Shown here: piece after piece, positions 49,271 to 61,037 of the stretch
Layout of the letters: each line of letters starts with the position of its first letter
Position numbering within the stretch: position 1 is the first letter of the stretch
Origin: Xestospongia bergquistia
Taxonomy: Eukaryota; Porifera; Demospongiae; Haplosclerida; Petrosiidae
Direction: 5' to 3'
Length of the DNA stretch: 64,000 nt
NCBI GenBank assembly: GCA_963965975.1
Contig: OZ014411.1
Span: 17,264,446-17,328,445, forward strand
Notes under the pieces: model-generated
Database searches by the model: none
What the model was told of the DNA's origin: nothing
What the model saw: the letters and a program-made list of their open reading frames with translations, nothing else
Translations under genes and position numbers: made by a program

Positions 49271-49274
49271 TTAA

Positions 49275-50340
49275 GGTCTCTTTGATTTCTACAAACTTGT
49301 CCAGATGGCGTATTGACCAAATAAGATCTAGGAGTATTAGCAGGTTGAACAATTTGACCGGGTACCTGCCTTCCTCCAGTATTCACCCACACTGATAAGT
49401 CATCTGGATATGGTGGTAGAGGTCTGACTCGATGACAATGGTCATAATAATGCTTTTGTTCTGCCTTGAGTTTCTGGTCTAGCTTCCTGAAATTCTTAAG
49501 ATACGGCCATTTAGGAATAAAGAGATGTTTAATCTGTGGAACATCAGTACGTACCCTGCAACCTATTAATAATTCAGCTGGGCTGAGTCCACACCAAGGC
49601 ATAGGAGTTGCCCTGTAGGTTAAAAGAGCCAAATGAATGTCTTTGGAATTTTCCAATAGATGTTTCACTGTCTTTACTGTCCTCTCAGCTAGGCCATTTG
49701 ACTGAGTGTAATAGGGACTGCTTGTAACATGTACAAAGCCATACGACTGTCTAAACTTGTTCATTTCCTCGGAAACAAACTGGGGTCCATTATCACTTAT
49801 AAAGGTTAGGGGAATTCCATGCAGAGAGAAAATAGATTTTAAAGCTGCTATTACATTCATGGAGGTTGTAGAGGTGAGCTTTTGGGCTTCCATAAATCTG
49901 GAATAGTAATCCACTACCAAAAGATATGTGGTCTTCTTCAGTTCAAACAGATATCCTGCTACTCTTTCCCAGGGATGGCTAGGAAGAGGAATTTGTAACA
50001 ATGGTTGAGTAGGAGGGGGTGTGGTCTTCAAACACTGGACAGGATTTAACAAATGTTTCTACCTGTTTGGCTACACCTGGCCAACACACCGCCGAGGAGA
50101 CTCTCTGACGACAATGATGAATACCTTGGTGACCATAGTGAATTTTAGAAAGGGTTTCGGCCTGTAAATTTTTGGGGACAACAATATGAGTACCAAACAA
50201 CAATAAGTCTTCCACAATGCTAAGTTCACTCCTCACTTTCCAATAGCTCCTATACTTTTCTTTGATTCTATGATGGCCTGGCCATCCTTGGTTGCAGTAG
50301 GCTATAATTTGTAAACAAATAGGGTCAGCTTTTTGAGCTT
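49275..50340 (-). pseudogene. Gypsy integrase
   Basis: The zinc-binding part is present: HYGHQGIHHCRQRV... with ETFVKSCPV near 50045, where a 1-2 nt deletion breaks the second Cys of CPxC and shifts the frame. The core follows with VVDYYSRFMEAQKL, FISDNGPQFVSEEM and YYTQSNGLAERTVK, so the D, D and E positions are all visible. After LVNTPSGQVCRNQRDLK the frame runs into the Harbinger end, so the last ~40-60 residues are missing here. Confidence 0.88.
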
Positions 50341-50930
50341 GACGATAGACCTCTAAACGATCAGGATTGACTGGTAGAGAGGAAACAATAGCATGTAGAA
50401 ATGGTTCCATATTCATATTATCAAAATAGCCACTTGAACTGGTAATGGGAGCTCGAGAGAGGGTATCTGCTGTATAAAGTAGTTTACCAGGAACATGAGA
50501 AGTGGAATAATCAAATCGTGAGAGATGAAGTCGGAAATGCAAAATTCGAGGTGGTAAACTATCAAGATTGGCTTTTCCAAGTAATGGTATGAGAGGTTTA
50601 TGATCTGTTTGTAACCTGATATGTTTACCTAAAATGTAGTTTGAGAACTTCCCACAGGACCATACAAGGGTTAACGCTTCCTTCTCGATTTGTGAGTATC
50701 GACGTTCAGTGTCACTCATTGACGTGGATGCGTAGGCAACAGCTTTCCACCGGGTGTGTTGCTGTTGTTGTAGAAGGACTGCCCCTAATCCATATGTAGA
50801 AGCATCTGCACATATCTTCGTTTCAGCTGCAGGATCATATAGGGCTAGAACAACTGGTTTCGTTAGCTCTCTCTTGACATTCTCAAAAGCAATATCTTGA
50901 CGGTCAGTCCAAACTCAGGTTTGCTTAGGG
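50341..50930 (-). pseudogene. Gypsy RNase H
   Basis: The minus strand reads ICADASTYGLGAVLLQQ, AYASTSMSDTERRYSQIEKE, LQTDHKPLIPLLGK and VPGKLLYTADTLSRAP, the RNase H and linker pattern of Gypsy elements. A single TGA at 50907-50909 separates it from the reverse transcriptase frame (LLSPKQT, stop, VWTDRQDIAF). Confidence 0.85.
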
Positions 50931-51725
50931 CTGAGGAGCTCACGAAGAGGTTCAGAAAGGTCGGACATTAGAGGGCTGAATTTCCCTAACTGATTGACCA
51001 TACCCATGAATCGTCTAAGTTGGGTGAGTGTCTTAGGTGTTTCCATCTTTAGAATAGCAGCTGTTTTACTAGGGTCTGGAGAGATTCCACATTTATTGAT
51101 CGTATGACCTAAAAAATGGAGAGAGTTTTTAAAGAACTCACATTTATCCTTGTTTAGAGTCACTTCTGCTGCTAATATCTTCTGCTGAATGAAGTCTAGC
51201 ATCATGTTCTTGATGATTTTTCCCAAAGATAAGGACATCATCCATATGACAGAGTACTCCTTCTTCACTGGCTAGCATATCGCTCATCCTTCTTTGGAAG
51301 CACTCAGGAGCACTACATATACCAAAGGGTAATTTGTTGAACCAAAATCTACCAAATGGAGTTATAAATGTGGTAAGAGGTCTTGATATCTCATCCAATG
51401 GTATTTGCCAAAAGCCACAATTGGCATCCAATTTACTAAAAACTGTGGCTCCAGCTAACTGAGCTAAGGTCTTGTCTACCGTTGGCAATGGATGTACTTC
51501 TCTCTATACCCCCTCATTGAGTGGCCTGAAGTCAACACAGATACGGACATCCCCTGACCTTTTGGGGACCACTACCATCCCGGCACACCAATCAGTTGGC
51601 TGGTTAACTCTGGAAATGACTCCTAGAGACTCCATTCGTATTAGTTCTTCTGCGACCTTTTTCCTTAGTGGAAGGGGAACATTTCGTGGAGTAAACAGGG
51701 AATATGGTTGAGCATCTGCCTTCAT
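50931..51725 (-). pseudogene. Gypsy reverse transcriptase
   Basis: Motifs in order: GVISRVNQPTDWCAGMVVVP, KRSGDVRICVDFRPLNE, then a stop (TAG at 51504-51506), PLPTVDKTLAQLAGATVFSK, LPFGICSAPECFQRRM, and the active-site box as CHMDDVLIFG. A frameshift near 51195 precedes KDKCEFFKNSLHFLGH and PKTLTQLRRFMGMVNQ. His before MDD in place of Tyr occurs in other invertebrate Gypsy elements and is not by itself a defect. Confidence 0.9.
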
Positions 51726-52439
51726 TTAGATAGCATAACTGACCTTGAAGGTACCTAGACCTGTAAACAATGCTGGATATTGATCAATGATCCCTTGAGT
51801 AACTGTGTGTATATGCGACAACATTCCCAGAGCTTGAATGGCAGGTAGACCAAGAAGGTTCTCTCTCAGTCCTTTTACGACATAGACTAACTGATCGCAT
51901 GACTTTCCTTTGTATTAGAGTGATGCTAATAGCTCACCCAGAACTGACAAACGCCTTTGGTCTGGACCACACAGACTCTTCGATGATTTCCTTAGTTTTT
52001 CCAAATTAAGTTGTGTGAGAATGTTCTCAGCTAGAACAGTAACCTCGGCACCAATATCTACCTTAAAGGTCACTTCTTTCCCATCAACCAACACTTTACA
52101 GTTCCATGATTTTGATTGACTCTTAGAAACAACTGTGTTCAGGTAAAATCCCTTTTCTTCCTCATCAGATTCTAATGAGGGTGTTACTACATTAGCAACA
52201 GACCTTGAGAAACACTGGGAGCAGTAATGCCCCTTCTTCTGGCAGGTACAACACACAGCATTCCTGGCAGGGCAGGTCTGTCTAGAATGTGGGCCTTTGC
52301 CACACCTTGTACATTTGTGGTTAGTCCCTGACCTTTGTCTGGGGCCTCCTTTGTGTGGTACTCTGAAGGGTCTTCTTTGTTGTCCAGAGGGTTGTTTTCC
52401 CTTAGTGTATCCACTGTCTTCACGTCTCCCTGACCACAC
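51726..52439 (-). pseudogene. Gypsy nucleocapsid and protease
   Basis: There are two zinc knuckles of CX2CX4HX4C type (CTRCGKGPHSRQTC and CCTCQKKGHYCSQC). The protease region follows (NCKVLVDGKEVTFKVDIGAE), where the catalytic D[T/S]G reads DIG at 52052-52060, a likely C-to-T change that removes the Thr. Stops follow at about 51915 and 51726. Confidence 0.85.
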
Positions 52440-52902
52440 TTTAAAATCTCTTGTTGCTCATGCACGGCCTCACCATTTTCTTAGCTTTTTCCAGTGTCAA
52501 GTCCTCATCTATTTGCATCCGCTCTGATAACGAACTATCACGAATACCGACCACAATTCGGTCTCGGATCATTTCTTCTTTCATGGCTGCAAAATCGCAG
52601 TTCTCTGCTAGACTGTACAAACTGGTGATAAATTGCTCAACAGACTCCCCTTCGCTCTGACTACGCCGATTAAATCTGGCGCGCTCAAAAATGATGTTTC
52701 TTCTAACCTGGAAGAAGGCATCAAATTTAGTAAGGACTGCCGTGTACGATTATTGGTCGTCCTCAGAGATGTTAGTAGAAGTAAGAGTATCTTCGGCATC
52801 TTCGCCCATACAATATAGGTAGTGTCTACGGTGCCGTTAACGGCACTCTAATTAAAGTGCCGTTAGATCACGTGATCAGGTGATCGTCCACATGTTACCA
52901 CG

Positions 52903-54479
52903 ATGGCAGCTGCTGGTGAAGGCTTTTCTTTTGGGCAGCGTTTTTTGAGTTTCGATGAGCTTAAAGACAAAATCGATGACTATGAAAAGTCTCACTTTAT
53001 GAAGTTCTGGATTAGAGACTGCCGTACTGTTGGAGCTGCCCGGAAAGTGATGTCAAGATATCTGAACGACAGGCTAAAGTACTATGAAGTTATCTATTGT
53101 TGCATCCACGGGGGTAAAGCATTTACTTGTAGAGGAACTGGAAAGCGATCAACATCGTAAGTACTTATCACTTCAATGATCAGTGGGATGTAACTGATGA
53201 CCTCAAATTTTGACAGGACTTTCAAGAATTGTCCAGTTAAAATTAGCTGTGTAGCAGCAAAGGAAGGCAATTACCTTGAAGTCAGATCACTTTGTTTGGA
53301 GCATAATCATGGTACAAGTCAGGTATGAGGTATTATGTGTAATATGCATAATTTATCTATCTATTATAATATTATTAGCACTTGTTCAAAATGTTGCCAC
53401 ATCAAAGAATGTTGAATAGCATGGAAAAGCAGGAAGTTGACATGTTGCTCTCACTTAAAGCAAACAAAAAGATGGTTAAAGAAAAGATGAATGATCTATG
53501 CTTACCTAGTTCACAAACAAGCAGTGCTATAAGTGTACTATCACCTCACAATTATTTCAGTGTCACTTCCTGTTTCTTCATCATCGTCAGGTACAGCCTC
53601 TAAGACTATATTCAAAATATGATGTGACACTGATACAAGCCCTAGTATTGATTACGTTTTGCTTTTTTCCTTGTGTAGTCATGTGATGCATCAACTAAGT
53701 TTAACTCCACCTTTTTCTTTATCATTTTAATTTTTAGGCAACCAACATGTAACAACAGAGGTTGTGACTGATATATCATCAAATGATACTACATGTGCTC
53801 ATGTAACTAATGTATCAGTAGCATCAGAAATTCCCATCATGCAGGAAACAGTACTTGGAGACATCACTCCGGACATAAGTAGTAAGTGTGCTGGGTCACC
53901 TTTCTTTATTGTAAATATGATTAGATATTTCACTACCCCCCCCCCCCCAATTATGCAAAAGTGAGGTCGTCCAAAAGGGCGTGACTTGACAGTCATAGGA
54001 TTGCCTGCAAAGAAATGCACAAAAAGAAATGAAAAATTATTGCCATTCATAAAGTTAAACTGATCAATAAAAGAGCAAAGTAAGATAACCTTTTATACTT
54101 CTATAATTATTACTCAATTATCTCTATAGTGATTCTGAAGATGTTTGTTGAAGATGTTGCTAAGAGAGTTACAACTTCAAAATCATTGATTGAGGAGAAG
54201 GAAGTTGAAGTACGCCCGGAATATGTACCTACAGCTGCTTTGGATGAAAATGTTGATGTTTATATTGTCAGAAAGTTCTTCACTTCAGATGCATGGCTGA
54301 CCGTTGAAGAGGGACCATCCACGTTATATTTGTACAGTTTGCTTTCGAGACATTGGTGAAGATACTTCTGTGGCATGTGATCACCGTTTAACTTGGTTTC
54401 ACATGAGGTGTGTTGGGTTGAAAGTACAACCAAAAAGCAAGTACTGGTTTTGTTTGAAATGTCATAAAGAGTTCAAATA
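52903..54479 (+). CDS. MULE-borne FAR1-like / PHD-finger gene, core missing
   Basis: Exon 1 is 52903-53156 (MAAAGEGFSFGQRFLSFDEL onward), exon 2 is 53217-53322 and exon 3 begins at 53379. Exons 1-2 join in phase and form a FAR1-like domain: FTCRGTGKRSTSTFKNCPVK, then SLCLEHNHGTSQ, with C, C, H, H ligands. The middle is Ser/Thr-rich, with a possible exon at 53739-53881. The last exon starts near 54129 (VEDVAKRVTTSKSLIEEKEV). After a 1-nt frameshift near 54325 it gives a PHD finger (YICTVCFRDIGEDTSVACD, HRLTWFHMRCVGL, YWFCLKCHKEFK, stop). The fourth zinc ligand position of the finger reads Arg instead of Cys. Such N- and C-terminal modules flank the transposase in MULEs; here the DDE part is absent, so the copy would be nonautonomous. 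Confidence 0.6.
53936..53948 (+). repeat. poly-C run
   Basis: Thirteen consecutive C inside the MULE intron region. Prone to length error in assembly. Confidence 0.9.
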
Positions 54480-54887
54480 AATTTATGTTGAAATCATATG
54501 TATATAATTTGAAATAACTATGAAACATCACAGTATCTCAGTTGTCTCCTGTGCAGACCGCGTAGTAACTGGCTCTTTGCTTGGCCCATGCATAGAATCG
54601 CTGTGCTTTAGTCTCTATGCTTGCACAACGTCGAGCTCGAGTTTGGTACAGTTGCCGATACTTTCGATGGCTGTTACTTGAATACGTGATCCACGGCACT
54701 TTATTTGGAGTGCCGTTAACGCACCGTAGACACTACCTACAATATAATAGTGCGCTGATCTGTCTCTCATCCGATTCACCGGAGAGACCAGAGGCTATTC
54801 TATATTGGTCGAATCGTCGTTTCCACTTAGACTACTGATCAGGTGTCTTGAACGAGAGCTGAGAAGGAGGCTCTAGTTGAATACTGG

Positions 54888-54907
54888 CCATCCTACTCCT
54901 GACACCA
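54888..54907 (-). promoter_or_regulatory. Gypsy primer-binding site
   Basis: Directly after the 5' LTR on the minus strand: TGGTGTCAGGAGTAGGATGG. TGG followed by a tRNA 3'-end-like sequence is the expected primer site. The tRNA is not assigned. Confidence 0.65.
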
Positions 54908-55103
54908 TGTAATGTTACTCGTAACTCAAAACAACTCTTTTACAAACAAACAACGACCTCTCTTCTTACTAAAGACACACATGAGAATAATCAAAACTGA
55001 GCATGCTCAAACATTACAATAACTACACAATATGAATAACCATAAGATACATACACAAGTATATGAAAACCATAAAATACATACACAAATGCAATCCATT
55101 ACA
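54908..55103 (-). repeat. Gypsy 5' LTR, minus orientation (196 bp)
   Basis: On the minus strand it starts TGTAATGGATTGCATTTGTG and ends AACATTACA. It inserts directly next to array unit U4, whose sequence starts at 55104 in the position equivalent to ~2337 of U0. There is no 5-bp match to the outer flank of the other LTR. Confidence 0.92.
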
Positions 55104-56259
55104 AGCACTAAGTAAGACATGTAGGAACAAAGAAAGCTTACAAATTGTATACCTCAAAGAAAGCATGAAGAACAATACTGTTCCATGCACGAACCACCTT
55201 TACAATATACATAACTAGAGGAAACGGGTGACACAGTTATTAATTTATACATTTCCTAGTTTTATTGTTCAATTTTTTGTTCAGATATTAACTTGAAGAA
55301 GAAAATAATAAAAAATATTTCTTTAATACAGTAGTAGGTAATAGTGAGTAGGTGAATCCTGCATAAAGCACATTAATTAGATCTTTATGACTTCACATCC
55401 TAGTCATATGATATCAATATATCAAGATACCTCAACTATCAAAACCAAAGATATAGTTCTTTTTATAAAAAAATATAATTTGATCACATGATATGTTTTT
55501 ATGTATGTACCTTTTTATGTTATTATTTCTATGGAAATATATTTACTTCTTTCATGAACATACATGTTAGGTTTACTTAACTAATCCTTTATTTCTTGAA
55601 TATTCTAAACAATGCCTCTTCCAGTATAAGTCTCATGACCAGTATCAAGGAGATAATAACTGACAAGTGGCAGCACTTCTTTAAAAAACAACTGTAAAGG
55701 CCAAACTACCAAGTAATGGATAGCTCCTAACAATCCTGTTTTACAAGTCATCATAATTACAATAACCACGAATAGTATATCATGACATCAGAATAGGTTA
55801 ATAAAGAGATAATTTACATTAGCACACCTACAGTGATTATATATTACAAAGTCATAAACTATCAGACACTTTTGATATGCTCTATACCTCTAGTTTTATC
55901 CCATAGATATAATTAGCACTAAGGCTAGCTTTCTTATCACCATGCCCATCATAATGAGAAATATAGCAGATTACATTGTACTCTTTATCATTGACTGTAT
56001 TGCTAATATCTCTTAATATTTATCACACAGTATTATTATTATAAATTATTGCATGTTGTTTCTATAAACTGCGCCCCCTTCTGTACAGAAAAAGAAGACA
56101 TGTGTACAAGATAACTAACACCTGAAATCAAGTTAAGTAAACTCAAGAAGTCATGAATATGTGCAAATATACATAGTTGTATATGATATGCGTAGTAGGA
56201 GAACCTTTAAATAATATTCTCAACCTATGGTTGTCTTTATTACTCATACATATTGGTAG

Positions 56260-56426
56260 ATAAGTGGTTATATCAAGATGAACATTCAATAGACAGAGGT
56301 CACGATTCATTTATGATCAATGGATTACTAATATTGTCAGGTTTAGGATGTTTACATGTTATTTGCAATGCCACACTTCATTCCCCAAGGGCTTGCTTTG
56401 TTATTAAAGTCAATGTAGCTCTATAA
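56260..56426 (+). CDS. exon-like ORF, ISGLLMLSGIG peptide family, U4 copy
   Basis: After CATATTGGTAG the phase-1 frame reads (D)KWLYQDEHSIDRGHDSFMI, then NGLLILSGLGCLHVICNATL and a short tail to TAA. It matches the second peptide exons of U2 and U3 with the hydrophobic core kept as NGLLILSGLG. The tail differs (Cys-containing, no FYTLIE), so it may have changed function or decayed. Confidence 0.4.
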
Positions 56427-59400
56427 CAACTCAATGAAGTAATTGTTATTTGTGTGCTAAAAAATTAATGTATATATATATATAATATAGATCTCACTAG
56501 TTAGAAAAATCGAGATGTCATTACAATAAATCTTGTGGGAACAATATCAAGCCTCCACAATATCGGATAAACAGACCACACCCAATCTCAGGACAAAATG
56601 GCGGACATTAAAAGGTTCAAAACAGTTATATAATGATATCTTGCTAAAAATAATTTATTTAGCAATTTACATATCTTTTACATTTTAAGATGTGCTGGTT
56701 CTGCTGGGGTCTTCATATTTTTGTAAGATGTCTGGATTTGTTAGTATTTATTATCTGTTTATAAAATAATAATTTTTATATCTTAGTCAGGTAAATGATA
56801 AACTAATATAGTATCATTATTGTTAGGTCCTTCAATATGATAGGTATACTTACATCATCATAGTGATATCATGTCATTCCAGTCAAAGATAGAGTCCACT
56901 AACTAGAAGACTTACACATAATACAAACAGATACCACTATTAGTGTAGGCTGATGAGATCAAAGTGGTTTTATAATAAGTAATTTGGGAATCAGTATAAA
57001 TAATGTCTGGTACTAAATGAGTTGCAGCTTACATTTACACAAAAAGCAAGCCATTAATATACACATAAGTAACAAATAACAATAACCAATGTAATTGATA
57101 ATTAAATGGGTGTGGTAAATTATTTCACCTATGTAATAGTCATAGCAGTGCTATGACTAGAAATTTGAAATGTGGTGTCAATGTATCAAGGTACTTGAGG
57201 TGTCATATCAAACATGCATAAACGACTCAACACTGATATAGTGGGTGTGACTACTAGTAATATCAGGGATTTTAATTATTGTAGCTAGTCTGAAATGAAA
57301 TAAATAGCTTACTCAAAAAACTCTATTGATTTGCAATCAACTATTTGTAAGATACCCTGTTCTTTAGCAAATTAATTATTACATCATTTTCAATAGATCT
57401 ATAAGTTCATGTCCAAAATGAGATAAACAGGTTATCCAACATTATATCAAAACATTTGTCAACATAATGTATTTCACATTTGATCACATCAATGCATTTC
57501 TCTTCATTCAATACTTTGTACATTCATTCATTATAACACATGGTCATGTCATCTGTACATCAGTATAAAGTATAATATATTATGTTTATTTATAATATTA
57601 ACGTTTAACATTAAGAACAATTAAATTAGAAAGTACAAATTTCAGATGGTGAAAGCCATGCCTCTTGTACAAATTACTACTTTTTGTTTATCAATTATCA
57701 CAAAGTATAAAGTACACTATAGTAAGGATGATAAACTTATGTGGAATTAGTGGGAAGTAATAAATGTGACCAAGTGAAGCCTTCAGCATCTGAAGACAAT
57801 TGTGTGCTGTTTGTTTTAACATGTTTGACATGGTATTGTCAGTGTATTGCTACCTCTATACTGTTCTTAGTCCCTATCCAAAACTTTCTTATACACTAGG
57901 CATAGTACTATATGTGTAGATTCTACAAATTTCTGATCATACTTTTTTATTTGTAGAGACAGTATAACATAGGAAATATTTAACTCTAATAGCTAATCAA
58001 CATAATTCACTTAATTTTGACAAAACTGATAAGCTGGATATCTTTTTCTCCAGTTAATATTAATGAATGCTTATTACTTTATAAGCATGTGTAATTATCA
58101 TTTTACAAGCACAATGCCATATAATGCCAATCAAGCAATTAGATATGGTATAAATGACACTATAGCACTATATCCAGCTAGATACATGTAAAACAAGTGA
58201 TAACTAATGAAATAACTACAAGTAAATCTAAATCTTACAGTTCATTAGTTATCATATAACAATTAAAACTAAAACAAAATAATTTCACTTCTGGTGTTGC
58301 CTATCCTTCACTAAGAGACAAAGGGTCTGGGGACAAGTGCATATAGGACTTGTGCAACAAGAATGTGAATGTGGATAGAGCATAAGTAGACCTGAGCAGG
58401 TGTTAAGAGATTAAAAATGCAACATGGCTAATGTGATATACGTTGTAGGTAATCTTTAAAAAACAAGGCAGACTGTCTTATACTAACTATTGCTACCTCA
58501 TGTCACATACTGCATGCTTAAGAGCAGATTTTCAAGCAATATCAACAACATCAATGACTCTACTGGACATAATTAACTCACATGGAATAGGTATTAAATG
58601 AAAAGGAGGAGCTCGTAAGTGTATTAGGTGTTTCTGTGTCCTAAAAGATTTTTGTAGGCTATATGAGTCATATACTCACTCGTCCCCAGCTCCTTTCTCT
58701 CATAGCAAAGGGGTGGCAATGCCAGACTATTATTTTACCAAAAAATTAGACACCTGCATATAATAATTGTGAAGACAGTTTGAATAATCATCAATATAAA
58801 TGGTTTTACTTGTGAATTGATCTCTCATATATATCCAACTGTACCCAACAAAGGTATCATCCACATTAATCAAAAAGTCAAAGGATGTGCCATTTATCAT
58901 GCAAGCAACTGACAATTAGTCTTTTACTTACATCAATTCAAATAGGGTATCCACAAAGAGTACTAAATATACATTAATACTTATTAGTAAGAGCTAAAAT
59001 AACAGTATAACAGGTGAGTGTGTGTCCCTATTTTACTAGAGGATCCATAGATACTATAGCTAGTATTAAACAACAACCCAGTATAACAAAGAATACAAGT
59101 GTACGTGTGGACAGAGGTTTTCAATTCTAGGGTGGGAGACATAGCATCTACACTAACAATTATATTTCAAATTATCAAATCCTTTACACCAAATAGTAAA
59201 TCTTAGACTGTATTTTACTCTAATAGCATATTGATGTTAATTATTGCACTAATTTTATTGCTGATATGTGATTCAAATAAAATTTGTGGAGGCATAAAAA
59301 CTGAATTGATATCAATAGATCATAGGCAGTTTTAAGACAGAGCTATACGTTAAATAATGACTCATCTCTCGTAATTAAATTAATTAGACTCCAGCTTCAG

Positions 59401-59579
59401 CTGATGATTTCCAAAGAACAAATGAGACATTCCACCATCCCAGCATTCATCCCACTATACCCTCCCACAAAATACTAAACGTACTAGCTATGTTTATATA
59501 AACATTATCAATAATTAATAATCATAATTTTGATATAAACTTAAAATTTAAAATGTTGAGTCTGTCATGTTTGCTCAGT

Positions 59580-59655
59580 TTTCATATACTGGACTGTAAT
59601 CACCAGCTCTTGCTTGACACAGAGGGTACACCTCTTCCTGGCATTGATAATTATT
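59580..59655 (-). other. exon-like conserved stretch (CQEEVYP...SPVYEN), U4 copy
   Basis: The minus strand reads NNYQCQEEVYPLCQ, ARAGDYSPVYEN and TGA. Three Tyr residues in acidic or Pro contexts resemble SH2/PTB-type phosphosite tails, which is speculative. Confidence 0.38.
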
Positions 59656-59812
59656 TCTTGTGCTTAATATGTCAGGGAATTATTGATTTTATTCAACTAA
59701 ATCTAACTGTATATATGTTTCAAAAGTATTGATATAGTATGGCTTCACATGTTTATCAAGAAAGAGGTATCTGGTTTGCAAAAAGGTGCACCAAAGAAAA
59801 GGTCACCTGAAA

Positions 59813-59862
59813 TGAGAGAAAGAGAGGGAGAGATAAAGAGAGAGAGGGAGATAGAGAGGAAC
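59813..59862 (+). repeat. GA-rich polypurine tract, U4 copy
   Basis: Nearly identical to 6411-6456 in U1. Confidence 0.85.
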
Positions 59863-60814
59863 ACATAATCTAACTAATTTGAATACAAAACTTATATTAA
59901 AGTATTACTAGCTATAATCTATAAAAGTATCATCACACACACATTATCCTCAACAATTACATATGGATATGTACATTAAAATTTAATAAATTATTAATTG
60001 AACTGTATTAAGTATTGAGCATTACAAAATATAATGTGTACATAGCACATGATATAGATATACATAATATTTGAGACAAGATTTAAACATTATATCTCTA
60101 TTACATAGTGAAGGATAGAAATCCAGACATCAATACTTAATCCTATTTCTCAAATTATGTAAAGTCAAACAAGCGCTTTATAAGTGGAGGCTGCTAACAC
60201 AATCAACCCCACCCATTAATTTATTTAACGTAAGTGTACAGTGTAGTTCTAAATACGGCGACAGCAATCTAATTGGATTGGTAAACAAATACAGAAGTCA
60301 TATCTTTTCATTGTAAGTGCCAAAATAGGTTATAATACTTACAGATGTATCTTTAGTTTGATTACTTCGAGAGTGTTAGGCTCGTCACCGTTAAATACAT
60401 CTACAAAAGTCTAATGGGACAGTTTACCTTGGTTATTACCCAGTGGGACAGTCCACAACTTAGGCCAAAAACTTCAACTTATATTGTTGTTAGCAATTGT
60501 TAATTGTTAGATGAAAATAGTGAGAAAGCTAGTTTCTTATATGGATGATTAAGTCACACTCTCACAATATTTTGTGTTACAAATGGGTGGGGATATGCCT
60601 AAGTTTTAGGTCCTGTTCTATTATACACGTCAACAGAATGACATGTATATTGATACTATTGATGACATTGATTAATATTAATATATTGGAGATTAACTAA
60701 GATTAAATTGGATGGACAAAATTTGTTACTAATTTAATTTAGTATAATGTTTCCATTAATAAAATTTAGAATTGAAAACTTACTTAGAAATAATATATAC
60801 AAACTATGTATACT

Positions 60815-61010
60815 GGAATGTATGTATATACTGGTATACACATATGTATATTAATGTACAAGTATGTATGTTAGTGTACATATATGCATATTGGTGTACA
60901 TGTATGTATACTGATCCACATAAATTTATACTTCTGTATATTGTAATATAAATGTACATATAATTATGCATACTAGTGTACACATAATATGCATACATGT
61001 ACACCAATTA
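60815..61010. repeat. alternating purine-pyrimidine minisatellite, U4 copy
   Basis: Degenerate repeats of TACATGTATGTATACTGATC type, matching 8064-8275. Confidence 0.8.
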
Positions 61011-61037
61011 CACAGTATAATGATGTTAATACATTTC

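Larger units (their letters stand above)
46532..49274. mobile_element. PIF/Harbinger transposon, apparently intact
   Basis: The terminal inverted repeats begin GCTAGACATCCACGGTGCAA on the left and GCTAGCCATCCACGGTGCAA on the right (read inward). They are flanked by TTAA at 46532-46535 and 49271-49274, consistent with a TTA/TAA-type 3-bp target duplication. It carries both proteins of autonomous Harbingers, a DDE transposase (minus) and a MADF/BESS Myb-like protein (plus), each with open exons and good splice sites. It interrupts the Gypsy pol frame right after RNQRDLK. The left end also contains a second, inverted copy of the terminal sequence (46585-46605), able to form a hairpin. Confidence 0.92.
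52809..54746. mobile_element. Mutator-like element (MULE) with 9-bp target duplication
   Basis: Inverted repeats of ~45 bp start GGTAGTGTCTACGGTGCCGT on the left; the right end is its reverse complement with few changes (…CACCGTAGACACTACC). The 9-bp direct repeat TACAATATA flanks it at 52809-52817 and 54738-54746. A 9-bp duplication with long terminal repeats is the Mutator hallmark. The element (52818-54737) is ~1.9 kb. Its gene has a FAR1-like zinc-binding N-terminus and a PHD-finger C-terminus, but I see no MULE catalytic core between them. Confidence 0.85.
52440..54891 (-). pseudogene. Gypsy gag, split by a Mutator-like insertion
   Basis: The ATG at 54889-54891 opens MASIQLEPPSQLSFKTPDQ, then a stop where WKRRFDQYRIASGL follows. 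The frame reaches 54747, is interrupted by the MULE (52818-54737), and resumes at 52808. FDAFFQVRRNIIFERARFNR and VEQFITSLYSLAENCDF are typical of Gypsy capsid. A further stop near 52752 and frameshifts near 52460 and 52440 are present. Confidence 0.8.
49275..54907 (-). mobile_element. Gypsy LTR retrotransposon body, degenerate and interrupted
   Basis: Read on the minus strand from the 5' LTR (54908-55103): primer site, gag (split by a Mutator-like element), nucleocapsid with two zinc knuckles, protease, reverse transcriptase, RNase H and integrase. Pol is cut off by the Harbinger at 49274. There are several nonsense codons and frameshifts, so the copy is dead. Sub-parts are listed separately. 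Confidence 0.93.

Noticed and set aside
49177..49274. C-terminal extension of the integrase frame (LAIHGATFCATLLPA...)
   Set aside because: It is read-through into the Harbinger terminal repeat and not part of pol.
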